NCBI RefSeq assembly: GCF_002975405.1
Contig: NZ_PCPS01000001.1
Location: forward strand, 1,116,001 to 1,180,000
DNA length: 64,000 nt
Reading direction: 5' to 3'
Source of the DNA: Arthrobacter sp. MYb229
GTDB taxonomy: Bacteria; Actinomycetota; Actinomycetes; Actinomycetales; Micrococcaceae
Shown here: one piece after another, positions 15,117 through 23,683 of the stretch
Numbering within the stretch: position 1 is the stretch's first letter
Layout of the letters: each line of letters opens with the position of its first letter
Translations under genes and position numbers: made by a program
The notes under the pieces: generated by a model
What the model was told of the DNA's origin: nothing
The model's database searches: none
What the model saw: only the letters and a program-made list of their open reading frames with translations

Positions 15117-16260
15117 GTTGACTCGTAATAAACCTCCGTCAAAGTACCTCTTGCTTCTCGGACTCTGCGGGTATCTGCTCAGCAGCATGGGACTGACAAT
15201 GAGCGCACTCAAACAAGTCACCAAACAACTCGCGAACAGCTACCGGCTCGGCGCTAAAGCCGGGAAAACTCGGATCCTGGATGAACTGGTCGAAATCACC
15301 GGCTGGCACCGCGCCTACGCCCGCTGCGCCCTGCGAGAAGCACTGAAGCCCGCCAAACCACGGATCATCAGAGCAGGCAGGAAACCGACCTACCCGGCCG
15401 ACCTGCAACCCGGCCTGATCCCGTGCTGGGCCGTCCTGCGTGGCCCAGCGTCGAAACTGCTGACGGCTTCCATGCCGTTTCTGGTGCCGATGCTGCGCGC
15501 CGAGAAAGCCCTGGACGTCACTGACGATCAAGCCGCTCTGCTGATCAAGATGAGCGCGTCAACGATCGACCGGCGCCTGGCTAACGAACGCCGGAAGATG
15601 ATCCTTCATGGCAGGTCCCATACCAAGCCTGGCTCGCTGCTCAAGTCCCAAATTCCCATTCGCACGTGGGCCGAATGGGATGACGCGGTACCCGGATTTG
15701 TCGAGATCGATTTGGTGGGCCATGAAGGCGGCAACAGCCAAGGCGAATTCTGCTCCACCCGCTCCCGCTCCCGGTCAGGGAACAAGAACGACGGGGCGCA
15801 CGTGGAACAGAAGAACTGGCCTCGGGTTCGTGAGCTCGCGGGTTACCAGCGCTATGACAGTCCCGAAGAGCTGGTATTGCTGAATCAGATTTGGGAGCTG
15901 GACCGGACCTTCACAAACTATCTTCTGCCGCAGCAGAAGCTGCTGCACAAGACTCGCAAAGGGGCCAAGGGCATCAAGGTGCATGTCCGGCCGGCGACTG
16001 CTCACCAGCGTGCGGTAGCGCATCCGGAAGTGAAGAAGATGCCAGTGATTCGGATGAACGGGCAGTTCAAGAAGATACGGGTCATGGCGTTGTCGCAGCA
16101 GATCTTTGGGTTGACCGGCAGCCTTGAGCGATTGTCGATATCTAAGTCCGGGTCCTCGGCCCGGTAGGCGAGAAAGGCTTCATCATGAGAAACCTGTTTC
16201 CCGGACGTTTTCATCTGACGCAACGTATCAGAGTTCCCGGAGGTATTGACATGACGCAAC
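15117..16260 (+). mobile_element. Damaged insertion sequence (DDE/rve type)
   Basis: A ~1.1-kb element around the transposase remnant at 15199-16167. The left end (GTTGACTCG..., CCTCCG at 15133-15138) and right end (CGGAGGTATTGACATGACGCAAC at 16238-16260) form an imperfect inverted repeat ending in GTTG/CAAC and sharing CCTCCG/CGGAGG. A second GACGCAAC at 16217-16224 is a direct repeat within the right end. The element lies immediately upstream of the toxin-antitoxin promoter. The exact boundaries and target duplication are not certain. Confidence 0.6.
15199..16167 (+). pseudogene. IS transposase with internal deletion of the catalytic core
   Basis: The frame from ATG 15199 starts MSALKQVTKQLANSYRLG and is an integrase-core transposase of the family with a C-terminal PALS-like tail (MRMNGQFKKI...). 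The first catalytic Asp region is present (FVEIDLVGHEGG). At ~15750-15780 the sequence jumps from GEFCST straight to SRSGNKNDGAHVEQKNW. Relatives have some 50-70 residues here, including the second Asp (D..NGSEF). The deletion keeps the frame, so a shortened protein could be made, but it would lack a catalytic residue. It is therefore a dead transposase. Confidence 0.8.
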
Positions 16261-16282
16261 AGGGCCATTACTCCGAAAATAG

Positions 16283-16552
16283 CCCGAAGACACACAATTT
16301 AAGAGACACCCAATCCGGTGCAACAAGGCGAAGGAACTGCCGGGATGGTATGAAAAAGTCGATCCGTGCCTGCCGCACTCCATCGTGATGGACACCGGAG
16401 ACGGACGGACCTGCCGGTCCCTGGCTCCCCCCAGCGACCGGAGTAGTCCGAGATACAACACCACCGGTCATCCACCTGCCCAAGCATCAACGAGAGTAAG
16501 CAACTTGACTGAAGTAGTCCTGCCCGAAGCACAGCCACAGGCCGCTAAGTAA
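16283..16552 (+). pseudogene. Gene remnant downstream of the IS
   Basis: A 90-codon frame without a start codon runs from a TAG at 16280-16282 to TAA at 16550-16552. Its first half looks protein-like (RHPIRCNKAKELPGWYEKV, LPHSIVMDTGDGRTCR), followed by a Pro/Ser-rich tail ending in LPEAQPQAAK. It could be the 3' end of a gene split by the IS or recombination at 16260. I cannot name the family. Confidence 0.3.
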
Positions 16553-16596
16553 CGCGCCTCAGCGCATTCACGAGCGTGCGCGAGAACTGTTGTGAG

Positions 16597-17106
16597 TTAT
16601 GCGGTGTCGAGCTCTTCAAGGCGCCCTTTTGGAAGCGCTAGGACGTATACGGTGGCAAAGACGATAAAAACGAGCACAAACGACAATAGTCCGATACCCG
16701 CACTCTGGGCGTTGGAACCATTGGGTTCTTGTCCAAAGGTGCTCATAACTGACCCAAGCCCAACACCAAGCACTGCATAGGCGAATGATTCCGTGCACAC
16801 GACGATCGATTTTTCAATCTGATACCAGTGTCCAGACACGAAGAATCCCCTCGCGGTGACACCTCCAACGATGAATGCCACCGTCGCGATGATGCAACAG
16901 GTCACGAACATGCGCAATGCTGATCCGTAGCCAACCCCGTCCGGTCCGACATGAATTGCCACATGGTCCGGAATCCACGGGCTGGCCAGCCAATAAGCCA
17001 GCAGCGTCAAAGCGATAGACAAACTAGGGGCGAGAATGAATAAAAATCGAGTTCCAGCAGGGCATGCGATATGAGATTTGTCGGTATCCACTAGGCTTTT
17101 AGTCAT
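16597..17106 (-). CDS. DUF1648-like membrane protein
   Basis: 169 residues from ATG 17106, with GGGAGG upstream at close spacing; GTG 17112 is less likely. It has four membrane segments: FLFILAPSLSIALTLLAYWL, an RMFVTCCIIATVAFIVGGVT stretch, FAYAVLGVGLGSV, and LLSFVLVFIVFATVYVLAL. The motif PDHVAIHVGPDGVGYGS sits where DUF1648 proteins have HWN..G..D, but the central residues differ. It probably shares ancestry with the larger protein at 12687-13715. Function unknown. Confidence 0.6.
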   Translation of the reverse strand: MTKSLVDTDKSHIACPAGTRFLFILAPSLSIALTLLAYWLASPWIPDHVAIHVGPDGVGYGSALRMFVTCCIIATVAFIVGGVTARGFFVSGHWYQIEKSIVVCTESFAYAVLGVGLGSVMSTFGQEPNGSNAQSAGIGLLSFVLVFIVFATVYVLALPKGRLEELDTA

Positions 17107-17175
17107 TTTCACCTCCCATCGGTATCGAGTGATCTTCCTGCTAAGATCAGCAGCAACACCTTTTAGCCTACCGGA

Positions 17176-17385
17176 ATGAGAAAGACCATGCTAGCGCCAA
17201 CGCTTATTTCATTATTTTTGGCGCTGGTATTTATTGGGACTTACCTCGGGGAACGCCAGGACCGGAAGCGAACCCATTCGAAAGAGGACAAGTTTTTTAG
17301 CAACTGGTCCATCATCGCATTCTGGATCGCACTGTTCTTCACGGTGGTATTTGCACTCGGGCTCTTCACGAGGCTGGCAAACTAG
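17176..17385 (+). CDS. Small two-TM membrane protein
   Basis: 69 residues. Hydrophobic segments at residues ~8-25 (PTLISLFLALVFIGTYLG) and ~45-66 (IIAFWIALFFTVVFALGLF) flank a basic loop (RQDRKRTHSKED). No Shine-Dalgarno sequence precedes ATG 17176, but TAGCCT ends 6 bases before it, matching the leaderless pattern seen elsewhere in the window. It is divergent from the DUF1648-like gene. No family is recognised. Confidence 0.5.
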   Translation: MRKTMLAPTLISLFLALVFIGTYLGERQDRKRTHSKEDKFFSNWSIIAFWIALFFTVVFALGLFTRLAN

Positions 17386-17578
17386 CTGTTTAATTAGTTG
17401 AATCACTAGTACGCTCAGCGGTTACGGCGTAGCCATGAAGCGGCAGGTAATCTCGCGATTGGTGAGTGAACCAAATTCTCCACGCGGACACTTAATTGCT
17501 CGAAGTTTGCCAGCGTCTCCCCTTCGGCTAGTTAGCCCCGTGGCCAACGAACTAAACACGCAGAGGCAGTGATTTCAC

Positions 17579-18043
17579 ATTAATTATAGGAATGCGCTCA
17601 CACCAGTAAGCTACGTAATCGTTCGCGATAGGCATCGAGTTCTTCTGCAGCGCAGGCAGGGCACGGGCTATCTAGACGGCTACTGGTCAACCGCTGCCGC
17701 AGGTCATGTCGAAGCGGGTGAGTCGGCCATCCAAGCTGCGGTTCGTGAGACGCGTGAGGAACTCGGGATCGAGCTGGATGCCATGCAGCTCAAGCCGCTC
17801 ACCACCGTCCACCGGCCGCAGTCCAGCAACGAAACCGCCGGTGGTCGAATCGATTTCTTCTTCGAATGCACCACGTGGACGGGTGTGCCGCAGATTATGG
17901 AGCCGCATAAAGCCTCGGCGCTTACCTGGTTCGACCTTTGCGAGCTGCCTGGCAAAGTTGTTCCGCACGAGCGCTACATCCTAGAGCGGCTGGGCAACGA
18001 CCTTCCGGCCATAATTGCCGCCAACTCCCTCATGGCGCAGTAA
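17579..18043 (+). pseudogene. Nudix hydrolase with disrupted 5' end
   Basis: From about 17594 the frame reads as a complete Nudix protein: LTPVSYVIVRDRHRVLLQRR, GYLDGYWSTAAAGHVEAGES, and the Nudix box G-x5-E-x7-REXXEEXG in GHVEAGE...RETREELGI. The C-terminal part runs normally to TAA at 18043. Nudix enzymes hydrolyse nucleoside diphosphate derivatives. No ATG, GTG or TTG exists in this frame before the conserved region; only an ATT at 17579 is available. A good ATG at 17592, with a -10-like TAATTA before it, is in a different frame and stops after five codons. A one- or two-base indel at the start is the simplest reading; a sequencing error or a rare ATT start are alternatives. Confidence 0.7.
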
Positions 18044-18245
18044 TTTACGCTGGATCCGCCGCCAAGGGTTGGGCACCTCCATGGGAGTGGAATGCCTCAA
18101 TATCTATCGTCGAAGTTGCGCCTCGGTCTCCGAGGCGGCACGCGGATGTGCGCGTGCCCTCCGGTCCAAGGATTACGCGCGCTTCGCCGCGGCGATAGGG
18201 CTAGTTCTCTGGCTCCGAAAGGTCCTTGGCCGGAAGGCTGTCCTG
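18044..18245. other. Intergenic stretch with a short hairpin
   Basis: About 200 bases between convergent genes. A 7-bp stem (GCCTCGG-TCT-CCGAGGC, 18120-18136) is present without a T tract. No gene is visible. Confidence 0.4.
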
Positions 18246-18932
18246 TTATGCGCGCAGCGCCGCGTCGAACCATCCGGTGATGCTCGCCGGGTGGGTGATC
18301 GCGGTACCGACCACGACGCAGAATGCTCCGGCATCCAGCGCGGCACGGGCTTGCGCCGGGGTGTGGATGCGTCCCTCGGCGACCAGCGGCCGGTCGAGCC
18401 CCGCGGAGGCAATCGAGGCGAGGAGCTCCAAGTCCGGGCCCTCGGTTTTGGCGCGTTCGCCGGTGTACCCGGCCAGTGTGGTGCCGATCAGATCGGCGCC
18501 GGCCGCGGCGGCCTCCAACGCGTCGTCGAGCGACCCGCAGTCGGCCATCACCAGTGCACCGGTTTGTTCGTGCACCGCGGTGATGGTTTGTTTCAGGGAC
18601 TTGCCATCGGGGCGTTCGCGGCGTGTGCCGTCCAGCGCCACGATGTGCGCACCGGCCTGGGCCACGGCCACGGCATGGTGGATCGTCGGGGTGATGAACA
18701 CGCCCTCATGGCCATCCTTGAATAAGCCGATTACCGGCACCTCGACCGCCGCACGGGTGAATTGGATATCCGCGATTCCCTGCACGCGGACGGCGGCCGC
18801 CCCACCGATCACCGCGGACGCGGCGACCTGCGCCATGGTCTGCGGGTTGCGCATGGGTTCGCCCGGATAGGCCTGCGCCGAGACGATCAAACCTCCGCGC
18901 AGGGCTTCTTGCTGTGACTTGCTGAGCAGCAT
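18246..18932 (-). CDS. nanE: N-acetylmannosamine-6-phosphate 2-epimerase
   Basis: 228 residues, TIM barrel. NanE turns ManNAc-6-P into GlcNAc-6-P in sialic acid breakdown. The N-terminus reads GGLIVSAQAYPGEPMRNPQTMAQVA, matching the phosphate/sugar-binding start of NanE. The catalytic Lys is in VPVIGLFKDGHEG. ALDGTRRERPDG, MADCGS and a C-terminal phosphate-binding stretch (VAEGRIHTPAQARAALDAGA, VVVGTAITHP) complete the barrel. The ATG at 18932 lies 4 bases after the nanK stop. It is the last gene of the sialic acid operon. Confidence 0.93.
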   Translation of the reverse strand: MLLSKSQQEALRGGLIVSAQAYPGEPMRNPQTMAQVAASAVIGGAAAVRVQGIADIQFTRAAVEVPVIGLFKDGHEGVFITPTIHHAVAVAQAGAHIVALDGTRRERPDGKSLKQTITAVHEQTGALVMADCGSLDDALEAAAAGADLIGTTLAGYTGERAKTEGPDLELLASIASAGLDRPLVAEGRIHTPAQARAALDAGAFCVVVGTAITHPASITGWFDAALRA

Positions 18933-18936
18933 GTCG

Positions 18937-19881
18937 CTACTTCCTCTCGTTGGCCGGCCAGAATAAGCTGGCCGCCCCGTAAAATGCTGCGTCGTTGCCC
19001 AGTTGGGCGGGCACAATTGCGGTGTGCGCCAGCGGGTCGATGGCCGAGGCGGCATAGCCGGCACGCAGCGCCTGCCACCAAAGGTCTCCGGCGCCAGCCA
19101 TCCCGCCGGAGACGATGATCAGCTCCGGATCCAGCACGTTGCCCAGCGAGGCCAGCGCCATGCCGGCGGCCAGGGCCCCGGTCTGCAGCGCACGGCGGGC
19201 GAGCTCATCGCCTTGCCCCGCGCGAGCCGTCAGCTCGCGGGTGTCCAAGACGCCTTCATCTCCGCCGAGGCGGAGGTAGTGGCGGTGGATTGCCGGACCC
19301 GAGGCGATGGCTTCGACATGTCCGGTGCGGCCGCAGGAGCAGGGCAGCCCGGCCGCCAGCGGCGAGTCGACGTGCCCCATATGCCCTGCGACATGGTGCG
19401 CGCCGGAGAGCAATTGACCGTTGACCAGGTGCGCTCCGCCGATGCCGGTGCCGACCGCGAACAGCAAGACCTGCTTCGCCGCGCGTCCGGCGCCAGCGCG
19501 GGCCTCGCCAAGCCCGTGGGCGTGCACGTCGTTGACCGCGCGGACCGGCAGCCCGGTGCGGGCCAGCAGCTCGGTGCGCAAATCCGTTCCAGCCCACCCC
19601 GCGATGGTATCGGTGGCGGAGGCGACCTGCGCGTTCGCCGGGTCGATGACTCCGGCCGCGCCCAGGCCGAGGCCCAGAATTTCCTCGCTCGCCTTCCCGC
19701 GCAGCTGCGTCACGAGCCCGGCCATCGCGTCGAGCACCGCCGGCGCTCCAGCGCTCGCGGGGGTAGGCACCTGGCCGGTGGCGATGATCTGCCGGCGGGA
19801 ATCCAGCACGGCGCCGGCGATTTTGGTGCCGCCCACATCCAGGGCGAGCACCGCGCCGGCGCCGAAGCGGAGTTCGCTCAT
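18937..19881 (-). CDS. nanK: N-acetylmannosamine kinase (ROK family)
   Basis: 314 residues. ROK kinases phosphorylate sugars with ATP; here ManNAc is the inferred substrate because the gene sits between nanA and nanE. The phosphate-1 motif is VLALDVGGTKIAGAVLD, and the phosphate-2 region is LFAVGTGIGGAHLVNG. The zinc and substrate loop reads GHMGHVDS, then LPCSCGRTGHVEAIASG; the last conserved Cys of CxCGxxGC is His here, which some ROK enzymes share. The ATG at 19881 lies 2 bases after the nanA stop. It has no N-terminal HTH, so it is an enzyme and not a ROK repressor. Confidence 0.9.
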   Translation of the reverse strand: MSELRFGAGAVLALDVGGTKIAGAVLDSRRQIIATGQVPTPASAGAPAVLDAMAGLVTQLRGKASEEILGLGLGAAGVIDPANAQVASATDTIAGWAGTDLRTELLARTGLPVRAVNDVHAHGLGEARAGAGRAAKQVLLFAVGTGIGGAHLVNGQLLSGAHHVAGHMGHVDSPLAAGLPCSCGRTGHVEAIASGPAIHRHYLRLGGDEGVLDTRELTARAGQGDELARRALQTGALAAGMALASLGNVLDPELIIVSGGMAGAGDLWWQALRAGYAASAIDPLAHTAIVPAQLGNDAAFYGAASLFWPANERK

Positions 19882-19883
19882 GC

Positions 19884-20831
19884 TTAGCTGGCCGCCGCGG
19901 TGAGCAGTCCGGTTTCGTTCAGGATGGCGCGGATGGCGGTGGCCTCCTGCGCGTTCAGCGCTTCCATCGGCACGCTCATGGTGTTCGCCGCGATCACGCC
20001 GAGCTCGACCAGCGCGGTCTTGAAGGCGCCCAAGCCTGCGGCTCCGCCGGAGACACGGGCCGAATCCGGGGTGTAGACGATGTTGAACAGGGAGGAAAGG
20101 CGGTCCTGTTCGGCGGCGGCTCCGGCCCAATCGCCGGCCACTGCCAAGTCGAACAGGCGGCGGTAGCCAGCCGGGTCCACGTTGCCCAGACCCGGCACGA
20201 CGCCGTGGGCGCCGCCGAGCAGCGCGCCGTCCACGACGACCTCGTGGCCGGTGAAGACCGAGAAGCCTTCGATCTCGCGGGTGGCCAGCAGCAGCTGGCG
20301 GAAGGACACGTCGTCTCCCGAGGAATCCTTCACGCCCACGATGACTCCATCGTTGGCCAGGCGGATTGCCACGTCCAGCGGCAGCTTGTGGTGGGTGCGC
20401 ACCGGCACGTCATAGGCGAAGATGTCCACGTTCAGCGCGGCCTTGATCGCGCGGAAGTGCGCCTCGATTTCCGCGGCGTTGCTCAACGCGTAGAAGGGGG
20501 TGGTGACCACCAGCGCGTCGGCGCCGAGGGCCAGCAGCCGCGCCCCTTCCTCGATGGTGCGCACGGTGGTCTGCTCGCTGGCGCCTGCCAGGATCGGCAC
20601 GCGTCCGGCGTTGGCGGCCACGATGGCGCGCATCACCTGCTCGCGTTCGGCGTTGGACAGGTAGGGCACCTCGCCCGAGGAGCCGAGCACGAACAGCCCG
20701 GAGACTCCCCCGGCGATCAGGTGTTCGACCACGCGCTGCAGGGATGGGATGTCGAGCTGGCCGTCGGCCGAGCGCGGGGTGACTACCGGTGGGATGACGC
20801 CGGTGTACTTCGGGTTATTAAGAAATGCCAC
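19884..20831 (-). CDS. nanA: N-acetylneuraminate lyase-like DapA-family aldolase
   Basis: 315 residues, TIM barrel of the DHDPS/NAL family. It would split N-acetylneuraminate into ManNAc and pyruvate. The carboxylate-binding loop is VLGSSGEVPYLSNAER, the catalytic Tyr is in FAYDVPVRTH, and the Schiff-base Lys is in VGVKDSSGDD. By sequence alone a dihydrodipicolinate synthase or another aldolase is possible, but flanking nanK, nanE and the sialic acid-type transporter fix the role. It follows the ABC ATPase gene by 55 bases. Confidence 0.85.
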   Translation of the reverse strand: MAFLNNPKYTGVIPPVVTPRSADGQLDIPSLQRVVEHLIAGGVSGLFVLGSSGEVPYLSNAEREQVMRAIVAANAGRVPILAGASEQTTVRTIEEGARLLALGADALVVTTPFYALSNAAEIEAHFRAIKAALNVDIFAYDVPVRTHHKLPLDVAIRLANDGVIVGVKDSSGDDVSFRQLLLATREIEGFSVFTGHEVVVDGALLGGAHGVVPGLGNVDPAGYRRLFDLAVAGDWAGAAAEQDRLSSLFNIVYTPDSARVSGGAAGLGAFKTALVELGVIAANTMSVPMEALNAQEATAIRAILNETGLLTAAAS

Positions 20832-20886
20832 GTAACTGATCCTTCTACTTGTGGCCCAATTCTTCGGGCCCTGAAATTGTGGGTGC

Positions 20887-21690
20887 CTAGAGCTGGAGCA
20901 GCGAGGGCGCTGCGCCCAGCAGGGTGCGGGTGTATTCGTTGGTCGGCGCGTCGAAAACCTGCGCGGCGCTGCCTTCCTCGACCAGCTCGCCGGAGTTCAT
21001 CACGCAGATGCGGTCCGAAACGTAGCGCACGGTCTGAATGTCGTGGGAGATGAACACCATGCCGAGGTTCAGCTGCGCCTTCAGGTCGGTGAGCAGGTTG
21101 AGCACCTGGGCGCGCACCGAGACGTCCAGCGCGCTGGTGGGCTCGTCCGCGACGATCACTTCCGGCTCCAGGGCCAGTGCCCGGGCGATGGCCACGCGCT
21201 GGCGCTGCCCGCCGGAGACCTGGCTGGGCAGGGCGGTGGCGGCCGAGGCCGGCAGGCCGACCACGGAGAGCAGCTCCAGGGCGCGGGCGGTGCGCGAGGC
21301 GGCGTTGCCGATGCCGTGCACGCGCAACGGGTCGGTGAGTGTGTCCATAATGCTCATGCGCGGGTTCAGCGCGGTGGCCGGGTCTTGGAAGACCACTCCG
21401 ACGGCCCGGCCGAAGGCCTTGCGCCCGGCGGCGTTGCGTTTGCCCACCGGCTTTCCGGCGAAGAGCACCTGCCCGCTGGTGGGTTCCTGCAGGCCGACCA
21501 GCACCGAGGCGAGGGTTGACTTGCCGCAGCCCGATTCGCCGACGATGCCCACCGTTTCGCCGCGGGCCACGGAGAAGTCCACCCCGTTGACCGCCTTGAT
21601 CAGCCGCGGGGAGAACAGCTTGCCGCCGCGGATCTTGTGGTGCACGTGGATGCCGCGCAGCTCGATCACTGCCGTGTTGTCGGTGCTCAT
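20887..21690 (-). CDS. ABC transporter ATPase, OppF/DppF type (sialic acid uptake)
   Basis: 267 residues. Walker A is GIVGESGCGKST, the signature SQVSGGQRQRVAIARAL, and Walker B VIVADEPTSALD, followed by the switch His in FISHDIQ. It is the second ATPase of an oligopeptide-type importer and lacks the usual C-terminal oligopeptide extension of full length. The ATGA overlap (21687-21690) couples it to the fused permease-ATPase gene. Actinobacteria such as Corynebacterium import sialic acid with this transporter type (SiaEFGI), which supports the assignment made from the neighbouring nan genes. Confidence 0.87.
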   Translation of the reverse strand: MSTDNTAVIELRGIHVHHKIRGGKLFSPRLIKAVNGVDFSVARGETVGIVGESGCGKSTLASVLVGLQEPTSGQVLFAGKPVGKRNAAGRKAFGRAVGVVFQDPATALNPRMSIMDTLTDPLRVHGIGNAASRTARALELLSVVGLPASAATALPSQVSGGQRQRVAIARALALEPEVIVADEPTSALDVSVRAQVLNLLTDLKAQLNLGMVFISHDIQTVRYVSDRICVMNSGELVEEGSAAQVFDAPTNEYTRTLLGAAPSLLQL

Positions 21691-23681
21691 CGGTTAACTC
21701 CTGCATTCTCATGGCTGGCCCAGCGGTGTTCGGGATTCTCGGGCACCGGAACGAAGCTGGTGGCCCGGTGCGGGTCCGCGTCGGCACGCTGGCTGCGTTC
21801 GGCGAAGCGGTCCCCGGGCACGAAGTCGTACGGGCTGGGCACGGTGCCCGGAATCTGGTGCAGGCGCTCGGCCTGCGATTCGATGGAGAGCACCGCGCCG
21901 AGCAGGCCGCGGGTGTATTCATGCTGCGGGTTGGCCAGCACCGCGCGGATCGGGCCGGCCTCGATCACCTGCCCGGCGTACATCACGGTGACCCGGTGGG
22001 CCAGCGAGGCCACCAGGGCCAGATCGTGGCTGACGAAGACCATCGCAAAGCCGAGCTGCTCGCGCAGCTCGTTGAGCAGGTCCACCACCTGCTTCTGCAC
22101 GGTGACGTCCAGCGCGGTGGTCGGCTCGTCGCAGACCACCAGTTTTGGGCGGCGCGAGAGGGCCATGGCGATCAGCACGCGTTGGCGCTGCCCGCCGGAG
22201 AGCTCATGCGGGTAGGAGCGCATGGTGCGCCGCGGATCCAGTTTCACCAGCGCCAGCAGCTCTTCGGGGCTCTTGCGCCCGCCGCGGCGGGTGAGCTGGC
22301 GCAGCTGCTCGCCGATGAGCATCGAGGGGTTCAGGCTGGAGAGCGCGTCCTGGTAGACCATCGCGATCGACTCGCCGCGCAATCCCTTGTAGACCTTGTC
22401 GTCCCCGGCCAGCGTGCCGCCGTCGGCGGTGGCCGGCAGCAGTTCCCTGCCTTCGAAGCTGATCGACCCGGACAGCTGCGCGCCGGGGCCGAGCAGGCCC
22501 ATGATCGCCAGCGAGGTGATCGACTTGCCGCAGCCGGACTCGCCGACCAGCGCCATGGTTTCGCCTTCGCGCACGGTGAAGGACACGTCCTGCACGATCT
22601 GCGTATCCCCGTAACGGTCCGGGAAGCGGATCGAGAGGTTCTTGACCTCCAGGATGGTGCGCGGATCCGCCTCATCCAAGACGAGCCGGTCGGTGCGCTG
22701 GGATTCGGTGCGCGCCAGCAGGTCCAGTTCGCGGCGCAGCCGTTCGTGGGCGTGCTCGTCGGTGGCCGCCTTGGCCACGGCCGAGCGCTCTGCGCTCTTG
22801 GCGCGCGGCTTGCCCGCGCCCTTCACGTTGACCAGCGCGTCGGTCATGCCCTCGGCCAGGATATTCAGCGCCAGCACGGTGAGCAGGATGGTCAGGCCGG
22901 CGAAGGTGGTGGCCCACCAGGCGCCGTTGAGCACCAGGGTGCGGCCGTAGGAGATCACATTGCCCCAGCTCGGGGCCGGGTCCTGGATGCCCGCGCCGAG
23001 GAAGGAGAGCGAGGCTTCGAGGATGATCGCGTCGGCGACCATCACGGTGGCGAAGACCATCACCGGGGCGGCGCAGTTGCGCAGCACATGGGTGCCGAGG
23101 ATGAAGAAGCGTCCGGCGCCGATCACGCGTTCGGCGCGCACATAGTCCTCGCCCCATTGGGCGAGCACGTTGGCGCGGACCACGCGGGCGATCTGCGGGG
23201 TGTAGATGATCGCGATCGACAGGATGATCACCGGCAGCGAGTTGCCCAGCGAGGCCAGCAGCGCGGCGGCCAGGGCGATGCCCGGGAAGGCCATCAGCAT
23301 GTCCATGATGCGCATGATCGTCTCGTTGGCCCACTTGCTGCTGGTGGCGGCCAGGGCGCCGAGCAGCCCGCCGAGCACCAGGGCCAGCGCCACCGAGCCG
23401 AGGCCCACCAGCAGCGAGGCCTGCGCGCCGTGCAGCAGCCGGGAGAGGATATCGCGGCCCAGGCGGTCGGTGCCGAAGAGGTGTTCGGCCCCCGGGGCTT
23501 GGGCCGGGGTGCCGGTGGCTAGCGGATCGTGCGGGGCGAGCACCGGGGCCAGCAGCGCGAGCAGGCCCACCAGGACCAGGAAAGCCAAGGAGATCTTGGA
23601 GCCCAGGGTCAGCGCGCGGAAGCGGCTGCCGCCCGCGCTGAGGCGTTGCACCAGATTGTTGCGTGGGGCCATGATGGTCAT
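21687..23681 (-). CDS. Fused ABC permease-ATPase (DppC-DppD fusion, sialic acid uptake)
   Basis: 664 residues. Residues ~20-295 are a DppC-type permease: the N-terminal TM, APHDPLATGTPAQAPGAEHLFGTDRLGRD, then the EAA-like stretch RAERVIGAGRFFILGTHVLRN and SLSFLGAGIQDPAPSWG. A charged linker of ~50 residues (KPRAKSAERSAVAKAATDEH) leads to a DppD-type ATPase with Walker A ALVGESGCGKS, signature HELSGGQRQRVLIAMAL, Walker B LVVCDEPTTALD and SHDLALV. The C-terminal region has the oligopeptide-type tail. The two functions are normally separate proteins; the fusion fixes their stoichiometry. The next permease stops 2 bases before this ATG. Confidence 0.9.
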   Translation of the reverse strand: MTIMAPRNNLVQRLSAGGSRFRALTLGSKISLAFLVLVGLLALLAPVLAPHDPLATGTPAQAPGAEHLFGTDRLGRDILSRLLHGAQASLLVGLGSVALALVLGGLLGALAATSSKWANETIMRIMDMLMAFPGIALAAALLASLGNSLPVIILSIAIIYTPQIARVVRANVLAQWGEDYVRAERVIGAGRFFILGTHVLRNCAAPVMVFATVMVADAIILEASLSFLGAGIQDPAPSWGNVISYGRTLVLNGAWWATTFAGLTILLTVLALNILAEGMTDALVNVKGAGKPRAKSAERSAVAKAATDEHAHERLRRELDLLARTESQRTDRLVLDEADPRTILEVKNLSIRFPDRYGDTQIVQDVSFTVREGETMALVGESGCGKSITSLAIMGLLGPGAQLSGSISFEGRELLPATADGGTLAGDDKVYKGLRGESIAMVYQDALSSLNPSMLIGEQLRQLTRRGGRKSPEELLALVKLDPRRTMRSYPHELSGGQRQRVLIAMALSRRPKLVVCDEPTTALDVTVQKQVVDLLNELREQLGFAMVFVSHDLALVASLAHRVTVMYAGQVIEAGPIRAVLANPQHEYTRGLLGAVLSIESQAERLHQIPGTVPSPYDFVPGDRFAERSQRADADPHRATSFVPVPENPEHRWASHENAGVNR

Positions 23682-23683
23682 CG

